Source: Gammaproteobacteria bacterium
GTDB lineage: Bacteria > Pseudomonadota > Gammaproteobacteria > JAJFKG01
DNA: 64,000 nucleotides
Assembly (NCBI GenBank): GCA_021773335.1
Contig: JAJFKG010000005.1
Coordinates: 1 to 64,000, forward strand
Direction: 5' to 3'
The notes under the pieces are model-generated. The model worked only from the letters and a program-made list of their open reading frames with translations, ran no database searches and was not told the origin of the DNA. The position numbers and the translations under genes were made by a program. Below are positions 48,339 through 56,917 of this stretch, piece by piece (the first letter of the stretch is position 1; each line of letters begins with the position of its first letter).

Positions 48339-49280
48339 ATGGCAAACGAAGACACTCATGCACAACAACTCTTAAAAGATATAGCCATGGCCTCACTGAC
48401 TGAACAGCGCCGCAGTCGTCGCTGGGGGATCTTCTTCAAAGCGGCCTTCTTATTGTATTTGATATTTTTACTCGTTTTGCTGTTTTGGCCGGCGGGCCCT
48501 AGCAATATCGGCAAACCACACAGTGCACTGATCGACATTAAGGGTCCTATTTTCGCAGGCACACAAAATAGCGCCGATAAAATCGTTACCAGCTTGCGCA
48601 CAGCCTTCAAAGACAAAGAGACCAAAGGCATTATCTTGCGTATAAACAGTCCCGGTGGGAGTCCAGTGCAGGCAGATTTTATTTACAATGAAATAAAACG
48701 CTTACGCGAAAAAAATCCTGACATCAAAGTCTATGCGGCGTGTACTGATGTATGTGCGTCAGGTGCCTACTATGTCGCAGCAGCTGCCGATGATATTTAT
48801 GCGGACCCCTCCAGTCTAGTTGGTTCTATCGGCGTACTAATGAATAGCTTTGGCTTTGTCGATACTTTACAAAAAGTAGGCGCCACTCGACGCTTGATCA
48901 CCGCGGGTAATCACAAAGGTTTTCTCGATCCTTTTTCGCCTTTAAAGCCCGGCGAAGAGCAATACGCACACAAAATGTTAGGCGAAGTACATAAGCAATT
49001 CATCGAAAAAGTCGAAGCAGGCCGCGGCAACCGACTCAAGCAAAATGACCCGACGATTTTCTCCGGCTTAATCTGGACAGGTAGCGATGCCAAGAAACTC
49101 GGCCTCATTGATGGCTTCGGCAGCCCTGGCTATGTCGCGCGCGATGTTATTAGAGAGAAAGACATTGTTGATTATTCACCACGCCCTGATTATTTGCAAA
49201 AATTCGCCGATTATTTCGGCGCATCGTTTAGCAAACAGGTTGAAAGCTTTTTTGGTTTGAGTGGTAGCCCGTTGCAGTAA
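48339..49280 (+). CDS. sppA: S49 family peptidase, SppA-like
   Basis: SppA peptidases degrade cleaved signal peptides at the inner membrane. This 313-residue protein is the short (single-domain) type: one membrane helix (about 31-50), then the S49 domain with Ser141 (VCASGAYYVA) and Lys193 (TAGNHKGFLDPFSPL) forming the Ser/Lys dyad, and INSPGGSP (103-110). The start has an AAGGA ribosome site. It lies 20 nt after the glycosylase gene and 13 nt before an HTH gene. SohB-like identity is less likely given length and motif context. Confidence 0.88.
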   Translation: MANEDTHAQQLLKDIAMASLTEQRRSRRWGIFFKAAFLLYLIFLLVLLFWPAGPSNIGKPHSALIDIKGPIFAGTQNSADKIVTSLRTAFKDKETKGIILRINSPGGSPVQADFIYNEIKRLREKNPDIKVYAACTDVCASGAYYVAAAADDIYADPSSLVGSIGVLMNSFGFVDTLQKVGATRRLITAGNHKGFLDPFSPLKPGEEQYAHKMLGEVHKQFIEKVEAGRGNRLKQNDPTIFSGLIWTGSDAKKLGLIDGFGSPGYVARDVIREKDIVDYSPRPDYLQKFADYFGASFSKQVESFFGLSGSPLQ

Positions 49281-49293
49281 AGAGGAGAAGCCG

Positions 49294-49785
49294 TTGAACC
49301 CTTTTTATAGCAAATACAAAATGAAACAAAAAATAGCAAAAAACTTCGTTTACAAGGGCCTTGGCTTCCCAATCACCCTTAGTAATGTTGTCATGGTTAA
49401 GCTAGATAACGAATGGCAACCCAAAATCGATGTTAAAAAAGTCGCGAAAAAAGCTATCAAAGCTTTGCTCATACGACAACAACGCCTCACCGGCAACCAA
49501 GTAAAACTCATCCGGGCCTATTTTGAAATGACTCTGCGTGACTTTGCCAAATTAATGGATGTATCCCATGCAACTGTCAACAAATGGGAGAAAACTGGAA
49601 GTCACTTTACCAAAATGGATGTCAACACCGAGAAAATGCTACGTCTACATATTTCTGAACTAGACTTTATGGAAACCGACGAACAACGCAAAAATTTCTA
49701 CAAGCGCTATAAGGCCCTCAACAAAATCGCTGAACCTAAAAAAACTATCGATCACTTGGATCTCGAGCACTTAGCTACTGCATAA
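49294..49785 (+). CDS. XRE-like helix-turn-helix protein
   Basis: The 163-residue product carries a HTH of the XRE/MqsA-antitoxin kind at about 66-103 (LTGNQVKLIRAYFEMTLRDF, then AKLMDVSHATVNKWEKTG). The N-terminal 60 residues (YKGLGFPITLSNVVMVKLDN) are unlike DNA-binding domains I know and may sense a ligand or partner. The TTG at 49294 is chosen because AGAGGAG precedes it by 6 nt; an ATG at 49321 has no ribosome site. It follows sppA by 13 nt. No toxin gene is adjacent, so it is an orphan regulator or solitary antitoxin-like protein. Confidence 0.7.
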   Translation: MNPFYSKYKMKQKIAKNFVYKGLGFPITLSNVVMVKLDNEWQPKIDVKKVAKKAIKALLIRQQRLTGNQVKLIRAYFEMTLRDFAKLMDVSHATVNKWEKTGSHFTKMDVNTEKMLRLHISELDFMETDEQRKNFYKRYKALNKIAEPKKTIDHLDLEHLATA

Positions 49786-49984
49786 AATACACTGTTATAC
49801 CCCTCCTACCTGAAGATGCGAGGAGTCTATAACTAACTCTCTGATTCTTTGATGATTTTATCAAGACAAAAAACCGGGAAATTTCTCCTATCCCAGCACG
49901 CTATTTTCTTTGTAAAAATGATTAAACTTTCTAGCAGTCATGCCGATATCTCTTAAGAGGTAGAGATGATCAAGGAAGACAATC

Positions 49985-50887
49985 ATGAGCAGACTATCAA
50001 GTATCTTGTTAATTTTATTGGCTTTATCGCTAAGCCAAACGGCTTTGGCGATTACCTATAAATTACCATCTAATGGCGATAGCGTAGTTGGCCGCACTTA
50101 CACAGTCTATGCGGGCACAGGTGATACCTTCGCGTCTATGGTCGATAAATATAACACGGGGTTTTATGAATTGGCTGAAGCCAACCGCCATCTGCGCCCC
50201 GAACTGTCGTACCGTAATCCAAAAGTCGTATTACCGACGAAATATGTATTACCAAACACCAGCAAGCGTGGAATTGTCATTAACTTGGCGGAATTACGTT
50301 TATATTACTATCCCCCTAATGGTGGCAAAGTCATTACGTATCCTATCGGAATTGGTAAAATCGGATGGCAAACACCAACGGGCAATACACGCGTCATTAA
50401 GAAAAAGGCAAACCCTTCGTGGAAAGTGCCAAAATCCATTCAGAAACATGTGAAAAAAACCCGCGGTATCGCCTTACCCGACGAAATGCCAGCAGGCGAT
50501 GATAACCCACTCGGTCGGCATGCGTTATATTTAGGGATCCCTGGTTATCTGATCCACGGCACCAATTCGCCCTATGGCGTCGGTATGCGTATCAGTTCCG
50601 GTTGTATTCGCCTATTACCGCGCAACATCCAGCATTTGTATCGTATTGTTGGTGTAGGTACACCGGTACGTATTATTAACCAACCTTATAAAATCGGTTG
50701 GAAAAATAATAAAATGTACTTAGAAGCACATCAACCCTTATCTGAAAATAATACGTATCGTATCAACTATTCGAAATTGCGTAACTTGATCAATCGTCAT
50801 AATAAGCAGGGCGTGAAGGTCAATTGGAATAGAGTAAAACGTGTTGCACAAGAACAAAATGGAATACCGCAGTTGATCTCGATGTAA
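49985..50887 (+). CDS. L,D-transpeptidase (ErfK/YbiS/YcfS/YnhG type)
   Basis: L,D-transpeptidases make 3-3 crosslinks in peptidoglycan or attach lipoproteins to it in the periplasm. The 300-residue protein has a signal peptide (SILLILLALSLSQTALA), a LysM-like domain (about 39-90, GDTFASMVDKYNTGFYELAE), and the YkuD domain (IVINLAELRLYYYP onward) with catalytic His191 (YLIHGTNSPYGVG) and Cys207 (RISSGCIRL). Signal peptide and fold agree with a periplasmic enzyme of the YbiS group. A palindrome repeat follows 22 bp after the stop. Confidence 0.92.
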   Translation: MSRLSSILLILLALSLSQTALAITYKLPSNGDSVVGRTYTVYAGTGDTFASMVDKYNTGFYELAEANRHLRPELSYRNPKVVLPTKYVLPNTSKRGIVINLAELRLYYYPPNGGKVITYPIGIGKIGWQTPTGNTRVIKKKANPSWKVPKSIQKHVKKTRGIALPDEMPAGDDNPLGRHALYLGIPGYLIHGTNSPYGVGMRISSGCIRLLPRNIQHLYRIVGVGTPVRIINQPYKIGWKNNKMYLEAHQPLSENNTYRINYSKLRNLINRHNKQGVKVNWNRVKRVAQEQNGIPQLISM

Positions 50888-50909
50888 TCGTTAGCGCTCG
50901 TTAATAAAC

Positions 50910-50932
50910 GTCCCACCCCAGAGGGGTGGGAC
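50910..50932. repeat. perfect palindromic repeat, GTCCCACCCC family
   Basis: GTCCCACCCC, spacer AGA, and its exact complement form a 10-bp perfect stem. It is preceded by TTAATAAAC and followed by GAGG, which also flank the copies at 60990 and 61067. It lies just 3' of the L,D-transpeptidase gene. There is no U-run, so simple terminator function is doubtful. Confidence 0.8.
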
Positions 50933-50959
50933 GAGGTCCTCTGGGGCGGGACGTGAACT

Positions 50960-51111
50960 GGTCCCGTCCCTCTGGGGCGGGACCTTAAATCACGGGCGAT
51001 TGGACTGGTCCCGTCCCTCTGGGGCGGGACTCCGGACTGGTCCCGTCCCTCGCTTGGACTGGTCCCGTCCCTCGCTTGGACTGGTCCCGTCCCTCTGGGG
51101 CGGGACCTTAA
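50960..51111. repeat. array of GGTCCCGTCCC-type palindromes and 22-bp tandem units
   Basis: GGTCCCGTCCC-TCT-GGGGCGGGACC-like palindromes occur at 50960-50984, 51007-51030 and about 51083-51107. Between the last two, a 22-bp unit GGACTGGTCCCGTCCCTCGC+TT is tandemly repeated (51034-51055, 51056-51077). CTTAAATCACGGGCG appears after the first and last palindromes (50982 and 51105). The units are related to the GTCCCACCCC family by substitution and seem to have amplified locally. Confidence 0.75.
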
Positions 51112-51136
51112 ATCACGGGCGCGCTACGTCCGTTCC

Positions 51137-51427
51137 TCACTCTCCATCTACTATCCACGTATTCAACGCCGCAATAATTTTCTCCGCTTGATCACGACTC
51201 GAAATATTAAACTTAGATTTTTGCTGATACTGACCATCGCGTTTTTGATAACGACGAATACTGTATTTATCGGAGCCGTATTCTTCTTTGCGTCGATCCC
51301 AATCTTGATAACGATAGATAACAGTCGACCATGCCCCTTTGGTTAAGATAATTTTATCGAGTTGTTTGACGGTAACGATGCCGTCTTCGGTGTATTCTAT
51401 TGATAATTCTTCAACTGTTTCAGCCAT
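51137..51427 (-). CDS. conserved hypothetical protein, 96 residues
   Basis: I recognise the sequence pattern as a widely spread uncharacterised family but cannot assign a function. It begins MAETVEELSIEYTEDGIVTV, continues KQLDKIILTKGAWSTVIYRY, and has a basic, aromatic-rich middle (DWDRRKEEYGSDKYSIRRYQ) followed by KFNISSRDQAEKIIAALNTW. There is no signal peptide or membrane segment, so it is probably cytoplasmic. It is oriented with the downstream-reading Bcr/CflA gene 69 bp upstream. An ATG with GGGGAAA upstream supports the start. Confidence 0.7.
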   Translation of the reverse strand: MAETVEELSIEYTEDGIVTVKQLDKIILTKGAWSTVIYRYQDWDRRKEEYGSDKYSIRRYQKRDGQYQQKSKFNISSRDQAEKIIAALNTWIVDGE

Positions 51428-51496
51428 ATTTTTCCCCTTGAAAGTGTCTTCGGCGGCATCATAGCAAACTCACGCAGACTATCAAAGGTCAATTGA

Positions 51497-52732
51497 TTAA
51501 ACGGTCACAACCTGGCCTTCTTTGCGGCGCTTACTCGTTATCACAAAAAAAGTGATAACAATAATCATCGTTGCTAAAGCAAGATAAGTGACGCCGAGCG
51601 TTGGCATGCTGCGCCAATTAAGTATATTTAATAGTGCACTGATCAAAGCACTGCCTGCCATTTGGAAGAAACCTGTTAATGCACCAACAGTACCTGCCAT
51701 ATCCGGATAGGGTTGTAGCAAGCTAGCACCCGCATTGGCAAACACAAAAGCACGCCCAAATATTGCCAAGCAAATACCAAGCACTACCGTGGTTACATTA
51801 AAAAATCCAAGATAATAACCCAACACAAGCGCACCACCGCCCGCCAACATAAACACCGTACCTAGCAACATTAAATGATCCCGACGCATGTGAGCACTCA
51901 AGCGTGAGGAAATAAAACCCGCCATAAACGTCATCACAGAGGGAATAATAATAATTGTGCCATACGCTCCAGCAGTTAAACCCAACTGGTCTTGCAAAAT
52001 AAACGGCGCCACACTTTGATAGATAATAATACCCGCAAAGCTTAGAATGATACACAGCAAATAACTAAAGACGATTCGACTTTTTAACAAATCCGCATAA
52101 TCATGCAACGTATTGCGTAACGAAAAAGCCACTTTCCCAATTCGCACATTCGTTTCCGGCAGATAAACATAATATGCCCCTAAAATGCTGACTGCATACA
52201 ACGCCATAAAGGCAAAACATGCGCGCCAACCAAACCACATTTGCAGGTGGCCACCCAAAAACGGCGATATAGCCGCGGTAACCGATGCCGCCATCATGAG
52301 TAAAGATATTGCCGAACCAAGATGCTTACCTTGAAAGTGATCACGCAAAATCGCGCGTGAAATCACGGGGCCCGCTCCTGCACCAAGCCCCTGTAAAAAG
52401 CGCGCGAGGATCAACTGAGTGATGTCTTGACTCAACATCACCGCCAACGAGCTCATCACTAACAAAATCAGCCCCACAAATAATACCCGGCGCCGTCCAT
52501 AATAATCCGACAAGGGCCCATAAATTAATTGTGATGTCCCCATACTAAATAGAAATACCGCTAAACTCATTTGCACAACCGCAGGATGTGCACTCAATCC
52601 GCGACTGATAGCCGGCGTCGCCGGCAGATATAAAGTCACCGCAAACTGATTCACCGCAATTAATGCCGCCATCAACAAAATAATGACAGAATCCTTTTTA
52701 AAATAAGGTATTATAGTTTGTTCGCTTGACAA
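51497..52732 (-). CDS. Bcr/CflA family multidrug efflux MFS transporter (second copy)
   Basis: The 411-residue 12-helix protein has the family N-terminus (ALIAVNQFAVTLYLPATPAI), motif A GPLSDYYGRRRVLFV and ARFLQGLGAGAGPVISRAIL. The apparent start is TTG at 52732, with AGGGA about 10 nt before it. It is 127 bp downstream of, and on the same strand as, the ACP-FAAL-PlsC fusion, so it may be cotranscribed with it and export a related compound; that link is inference. It is clearly diverged from the copy at 42398-43612. Confidence 0.87.
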   Translation of the reverse strand: MSSEQTIIPYFKKDSVIILLMAALIAVNQFAVTLYLPATPAISRGLSAHPAVVQMSLAVFLFSMGTSQLIYGPLSDYYGRRRVLFVGLILLVMSSLAVMLSQDITQLILARFLQGLGAGAGPVISRAILRDHFQGKHLGSAISLLMMAASVTAAISPFLGGHLQMWFGWRACFAFMALYAVSILGAYYVYLPETNVRIGKVAFSLRNTLHDYADLLKSRIVFSYLLCIILSFAGIIIYQSVAPFILQDQLGLTAGAYGTIIIIPSVMTFMAGFISSRLSAHMRRDHLMLLGTVFMLAGGGALVLGYYLGFFNVTTVVLGICLAIFGRAFVFANAGASLLQPYPDMAGTVGALTGFFQMAGSALISALLNILNWRSMPTLGVTYLALATMIIVITFFVITSKRRKEGQVVTV

Positions 52733-52859
52733 GAGCTGAATTTCCCTGAGGCGTGATCTTTAGTTCCGCAGATTATACACTAATTTTCAACAGTGCAGAT
52801 AAATCAGTTTTCACCAGCAACTCCCCATTCACCTTTACCGCAACAAGCCACAATAGCAA

Positions 52860-55664
52860 CTATGCTGGAATTCTCACATCCACTAAGTCCAAGGTATCCT
52901 CACCCGAATCTTTGGCTATCATAATACGTGCGCGATTGCGCAAGCGCACGACTTCATCCCACGCCTGTGACTCGGGCACTAATACGGGATTAATCGTCAC
53001 ACCAATGCATCCAGGACGTAAAAGACGAGTACCATCACGCATGATACCGCGAGTGCCTTTAAGTGCTATCGGACATAAAGGTGTTATGGTTTTAGCGGCA
53101 AGACTAAAGGCGCCTAGCTTAAATGGGCGTATGCCTTCAGCGAAGGTGAAAGTCCCTTCAGGAAAAATAATCAATGATTCGCCTGCTTGTAACAGAGTAG
53201 CGAGCTGCTCGGTAGCTGCCATATTTTTGGAAAAATCAATACGATCCACAGTCGGATAGCCTAAATGTTTGATAAAAGCCCCCAACAATGGCGCACGCCG
53301 CAGCTCTTGTTTGCCAACTAACAAACTACCCGCGGGCAAGATTGCGACTAACACCACGGCATCAAGGTAACTGGCGTGATTAGCGATATAAATCACACTG
53401 CCCTCAGCCTGAAGGTTTGCTTTACCATTAATTTTTAAGGGACAAGCAATCAGTATTAAAAATACTCGCGACCACAATTTGGTTAGTTGCGCTGCTACTT
53501 GTTTAGGTAAAAAATGAATTGCGCCCCACACTGGCAATAATGTGATTAGCCATATCGCTACTGCGTAAACAGTATAGATAGCTTTAGCACACATCTTAAT
53601 ACCATTAATACAACGCCGTATTATGCTTGCCAGGTATAACTTCGCCATTTGCGCCCATGCAGGTATTTTAGCTTTACCGACTTTACCACTGATATAATCT
53701 TCTTTTAAGGCTGAGCGTTGCAACTTACCACTGGAGGTTTTGGGGATTGACTTGGCTGGCACCAGCGTTATTTGATCAGGCACTACGCCTAAATGAGTGG
53801 CACACAATTGCGTAATCTCAGCGAAAATAGCTTTATCTGCCAAGATTGATTTAGCTTGCTTTTCTGCAATTAGGATAATTTTTTCTGTACCTGTGCGCGC
53901 ATCCGTAGTACCAAAGGCAATGACACTCCCCTTACGCACACCTTCGGCATAACTCGCCAATTCTTCAAATTCATCGGGATAATAGTTGCGTCCTGCTTTA
54001 ATAATTAAATCTTTCTTGCGACCGGTAATATAAAGCTGATCATCAGCGATATAACCCAAATCACCAGTGCCCCACCAGCCGTCATGAAAGACGGCCGCCG
54101 TTTCTGCGGGATTACGATAGTAACCTTGCATGGATGACGGCCCAGTAAACTGCACATGCCCAACCATGCGCTCCGGTAACAGTTGATCATAGTTATCGAC
54201 AATGCGCACTGCATGGCCTGGCAATGGAGTACCACAGGCAACAAACTCTTGTCTTTTTTCATGTGGTGCCGCAGGTAATGCGCGCTGGTCATGCTCGAAA
54301 GCTTCACGCTGTACCCTGTCAATGCATGGCTCCGAACCAATTGCAGGAAAACATAGAGCAACAGCACATTCTGCTAAGCCATACACGGGGTACATGGCAC
54401 TTTTGCGAAAACCATAAGCTGCAAATTTTGCACTAAATCGTCTAATTGTGCTGGCATGGATGGCTTCTGCACCGTTAAACGCGAGCCGCCATGAACTAAG
54501 ATCTAAACCTTCGATTTTTGCCGGGTCAATTTTTTTCAAACACAATTCATAAGCGAAGTTAGGACCGCCGCTGATGGTTGCGCGATGATAGTGGATTGCC
54601 CATAACCAACGCTCCGGACGCGTTAAAAACGTTAATGGTGAAAGTAAAGTGAGTGGTATGCCATGGTACAAGCTGCCTAACCATGCACCGATTAAGCCCA
54701 TGTCATGATACAGTGGCAACCAACTGACGATCTTATCCGTGGGCTTAAGTTGCACAGCTTCGCCAAAGGCGCGCATGTTGGCGAGCAAATTAGCATGCGT
54801 CAACACAACCCCTTTGGGATTGCCGGTGCTGCCTGACGTATATTGCAACATCGCGATATCGTCAGAACCAACCGATATTTCTGGCAAATTTGTGACATCC
54901 TGTTTTAAAGCATCAACTGTCGTAATCGCTAATAAACTCGGCACAAAGGTTTGTAACAACTTGCATAAGCGCTCAGCCTTTGCAAACGTGACAAGCATGC
55001 GCACACCGGCATTACGCAACAGTAATGCTTCACGCTTAGTGTATTCTTCAATTTTGTTTAGTTGCATTGGTGGATAGATTGGCACTGGGATACAACCTGC
55101 CAATAATGCGCCGACAAAAGCGAAGAAAAATTCTTGGGAACTCGGCAGCATGATCGCAATGGTTTCACCTTGTTTTAAACCATGCGCAAGCATCCCCTGC
55201 GCCACACACTGAGCTTCATGATAAAGTGCACCATAACTGAGTGTTTTTTCATTGCCAAATTCATCTTGCACATACACATGTGGGCGCTTGGGACGTTGCT
55301 CACCATAAAGTCGGATCACTTCTAATAAGGTTTGCGTTTGTGAGGGATCAACATTCACCGCGGCAAGTTCACTCACAAATTTTTTAGTGAGTTTGGGAAT
55401 GGTCGGTTCAGCCCTTGCAATCAATATCACTAAATCCTGTAAGCTTTGCACTTTTTGCATTGCTTCTGCAGACAACTGTATTTTAAACGTCTTTTCTGTG
55501 CGTTGTAATAATTCAGCACGCTCAAGACTACCAATACCGAGATCGCGCTCTAAGACCGAATCTAATGATAAATTATCAAGTGCGCGTAAAGATTCCATTT
55601 CAATCAAGAATTCGCGGACTTGCTCTAAAAGCAATTGTGCGATTTCATCGTGAGTATACGCCAT
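52860..55664 (-). CDS. ACP-fatty acyl-AMP ligase-acyltransferase fusion
   Basis: The ATG at 55664 gives 934 residues in three domains. First, an acyl carrier domain (about 1-85) with DLGIGSLERAELL, Ser46 being the likely phosphopantetheine site (GSL instead of the usual DSL). Second, a FAAL-type adenylation domain (about 110-650): LQYTSGSTGNPKGVVLTHAN, SWLPLYHDMGLIGAWLGSLY, TISGGPNFAYELC, TGDLGYI and GRKKDLIIKAGRNYYPDE. Third, after hydrophobic segments (YTVYAVAIWLITLLPVWGAI), a PlsC acyltransferase with NHASYLD (HX4D, about 762-768) and FPEGT (about 833-837). It probably activates a fatty acid, loads it on its own ACP and transfers it to a lyso- or glycerophospholipid at the inner membrane. 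E. coli Aas has the two catalytic domains in the opposite order and no N-terminal ACP. Confidence 0.87.
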   Translation of the reverse strand: MAYTHDEIAQLLLEQVREFLIEMESLRALDNLSLDSVLERDLGIGSLERAELLQRTEKTFKIQLSAEAMQKVQSLQDLVILIARAEPTIPKLTKKFVSELAAVNVDPSQTQTLLEVIRLYGEQRPKRPHVYVQDEFGNEKTLSYGALYHEAQCVAQGMLAHGLKQGETIAIMLPSSQEFFFAFVGALLAGCIPVPIYPPMQLNKIEEYTKREALLLRNAGVRMLVTFAKAERLCKLLQTFVPSLLAITTVDALKQDVTNLPEISVGSDDIAMLQYTSGSTGNPKGVVLTHANLLANMRAFGEAVQLKPTDKIVSWLPLYHDMGLIGAWLGSLYHGIPLTLLSPLTFLTRPERWLWAIHYHRATISGGPNFAYELCLKKIDPAKIEGLDLSSWRLAFNGAEAIHASTIRRFSAKFAAYGFRKSAMYPVYGLAECAVALCFPAIGSEPCIDRVQREAFEHDQRALPAAPHEKRQEFVACGTPLPGHAVRIVDNYDQLLPERMVGHVQFTGPSSMQGYYRNPAETAAVFHDGWWGTGDLGYIADDQLYITGRKKDLIIKAGRNYYPDEFEELASYAEGVRKGSVIAFGTTDARTGTEKIILIAEKQAKSILADKAIFAEITQLCATHLGVVPDQITLVPAKSIPKTSSGKLQRSALKEDYISGKVGKAKIPAWAQMAKLYLASIIRRCINGIKMCAKAIYTVYAVAIWLITLLPVWGAIHFLPKQVAAQLTKLWSRVFLILIACPLKINGKANLQAEGSVIYIANHASYLDAVVLVAILPAGSLLVGKQELRRAPLLGAFIKHLGYPTVDRIDFSKNMAATEQLATLLQAGESLIIFPEGTFTFAEGIRPFKLGAFSLAAKTITPLCPIALKGTRGIMRDGTRLLRPGCIGVTINPVLVPESQAWDEVVRLRNRARIMIAKDSGEDTLDLVDVRIPA

Positions 55665-55671
55665 ACGACTT

Positions 55672-56037
55672 TTAACTCGTTGTCTTACCCGCAGCGCACC
55701 AAGCTTGCAACCCACCAATCATAGAACATACATTGCTGTAACCTAAACTTTGTAACGTATCCGCCGCCAGCGCAGAGCTATTACCACCCATACAATAGAT
55801 CACAATCTTGGCTTGTTTGTCTTGGATCAGTCGCGGCACTTGTGCTTCAACTTGTGCACCAGGAATATTTCGCGCATCGGGAAGATGTTGTTGTTGAAAC
55901 TGTTCCATTGGGCGTACATCGATTAACAAATCGATCTCCCCTTTAGTCAGCATGACATCAACATCATCATCGCTAACTTCTTTAATCCGCGTTTTTGCCT
56001 CTTGGCAGCGCGCCATATAATCATTAACGTTTTGCAC
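55672..56037 (-). CDS. rhodanese-like sulfurtransferase
   Basis: The 121-residue protein is a single rhodanese domain with active-site loop CMGGNSS (Cys82) and the usual LLIDVRPMEQFQQQHLPDAR plus GYSNVCSMIGGLQAWCAAGK. It starts at GTG 56037 with an AAGGAGA ribosome site. Its stop lies 7 nt before the acyl-ligase fusion start, so the two are probably one operon. Single-domain rhodaneses move sulfane sulfur to many acceptors; the substrate and the reason for pairing with an acyl ligase are unclear. No signal peptide was seen. Confidence 0.87.
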   Translation of the reverse strand: MQNVNDYMARCQEAKTRIKEVSDDDVDVMLTKGEIDLLIDVRPMEQFQQQHLPDARNIPGAQVEAQVPRLIQDKQAKIVIYCMGGNSSALAADTLQSLGYSNVCSMIGGLQAWCAAGKTTS

Positions 56038-56121
56038 TTATACTCTCCTTTTGTTTCAGCATAAATTCACTATTTGACTCAATATAATTTTAGTTCGATA
56101 TGGCCAGGATATACTCACAAA

Positions 56122-56151
56122 TTGACATTGGCAAGCGATAACTGCTATAAC
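56122..56151 (+). promoter_or_regulatory. strong sigma-70-type promoter before the Spy-like gene
   Basis: TTGACA (56122-56127), 18-bp spacer, TATAAC (56146-56151), with an extended -10 TGC just before it. The start of transcription would lie near 56158, giving a leader of about 125 nt before the ATG at 56283. The leader contains a small inverted repeat CAAGC/GCTTG around 56190-56210. No CpxR box could be verified. Confidence 0.6.
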
Positions 56152-56282
56152 CTATTGATATACTGCGTGTTCTTTACTGATACGGGACAAGCTCATTTTA
56201 CAGGCTTGCATTTTACTAGCAGACACACGGGCATTTTTCTTGCTAGACTTCCTCTGCTTATTCATCAAACAGGAGAGTTATC

Positions 56283-56789
56283 ATGAAAAAGTACCTATTG
56301 CCCCTTCTCTGCGCTTTTACTATCAGTTTAGGTGCAGCTTTACCCACAGCAGCATTTGCAGATTCACACAATAAAGCTGACCAACAAACAACTAGTCAAT
56401 CACAACATGTTGGTAAATGTAACAAAAAAAGCCCTTGTAATTGCAAGCACATGAAAAAAATGTGGCAGCAATTAAATCTAACGGATCAACAAAAAAATAA
56501 AATCCAAGCTGTCAAGAAGCAAGCACGTAGTGACATGCAAAAAGCTCGTGAAGCAATGCATGAGAATGATCAAGCCATCAACAAATTAATTGCCAGTGAT
56601 AAACCGGATCAAGCAGCCATTAAAAAGCTAGTGCAAAAACACGCACAACTATCTGCACAATTGAAACAGCAACGTATCGATAAGCGCATGAAGATTCAAG
56701 CCATGCTTACACCCGATCAAAAGAAACAGCTACAAAGCTTAATGGCAAAAAAAATGGATAATATGAAAAACAGGAAGCAATGTCATTAA
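56283..56789 (+). CDS. Spy/CpxP-like periplasmic LTxxQ protein
   Basis: Spy and CpxP are periplasmic helical proteins that chaperone unfolded proteins or tune the Cpx envelope stress system. The 168-residue product has a signal peptide (YLLPLLCAFTISLGAALPTAAFA) and two LTxxQ-type motifs (LNLTDQQKNKIQ about residue 64, AMLTPDQKKQL about 146) in a highly helical, Lys/Gln-rich body. Unlike Spy it has a cysteine cluster after the signal (CNKKSPCNC), plus a final Cys, which could bind metal. The start has a GGAGAG site. A perfect palindrome follows 11 bp after the stop. Confidence 0.8.
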   Translation: MKKYLLPLLCAFTISLGAALPTAAFADSHNKADQQTTSQSQHVGKCNKKSPCNCKHMKKMWQQLNLTDQQKNKIQAVKKQARSDMQKAREAMHENDQAINKLIASDKPDQAAIKKLVQKHAQLSAQLKQQRIDKRMKIQAMLTPDQKKQLQSLMAKKMDNMKNRKQCH

Positions 56790-56799
56790 AGTAAATCTA

Positions 56800-56822
56800 G
56801 TCCCACCCCAGAGGGGTGGGAC
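56800..56822. repeat. perfect palindromic repeat, GTCCCACCCC family
   Basis: This copy is identical to 50910-50932: 10-bp arms around AGA. It lies between the Spy-like and VOC genes. In the plus direction it is followed by CTCAAACT, not a U-run. Confidence 0.8.
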
Positions 56823-56917
56823 CTCAAACTAAAAATAGCCTTGATAGGCCCTAGCCACTCCCACTCTGCATCACTATAATACCCCTTCACAACCAACCCA
56901 CACCAAGGAGCCCCAGC

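Noticed and set aside
50910-51111. Repeat array that at first looked like a CRISPR
   Set aside because: The repeats are themselves palindromic, spacing is irregular and spacers are only a few bases or duplicated. No cas genes are nearby.
56074-56286. 70-codon ORF upstream of the Spy-like gene
   Set aside because: It overlaps the strong promoter and the Spy-like start codon. It is better explained as promoter and 5' leader.
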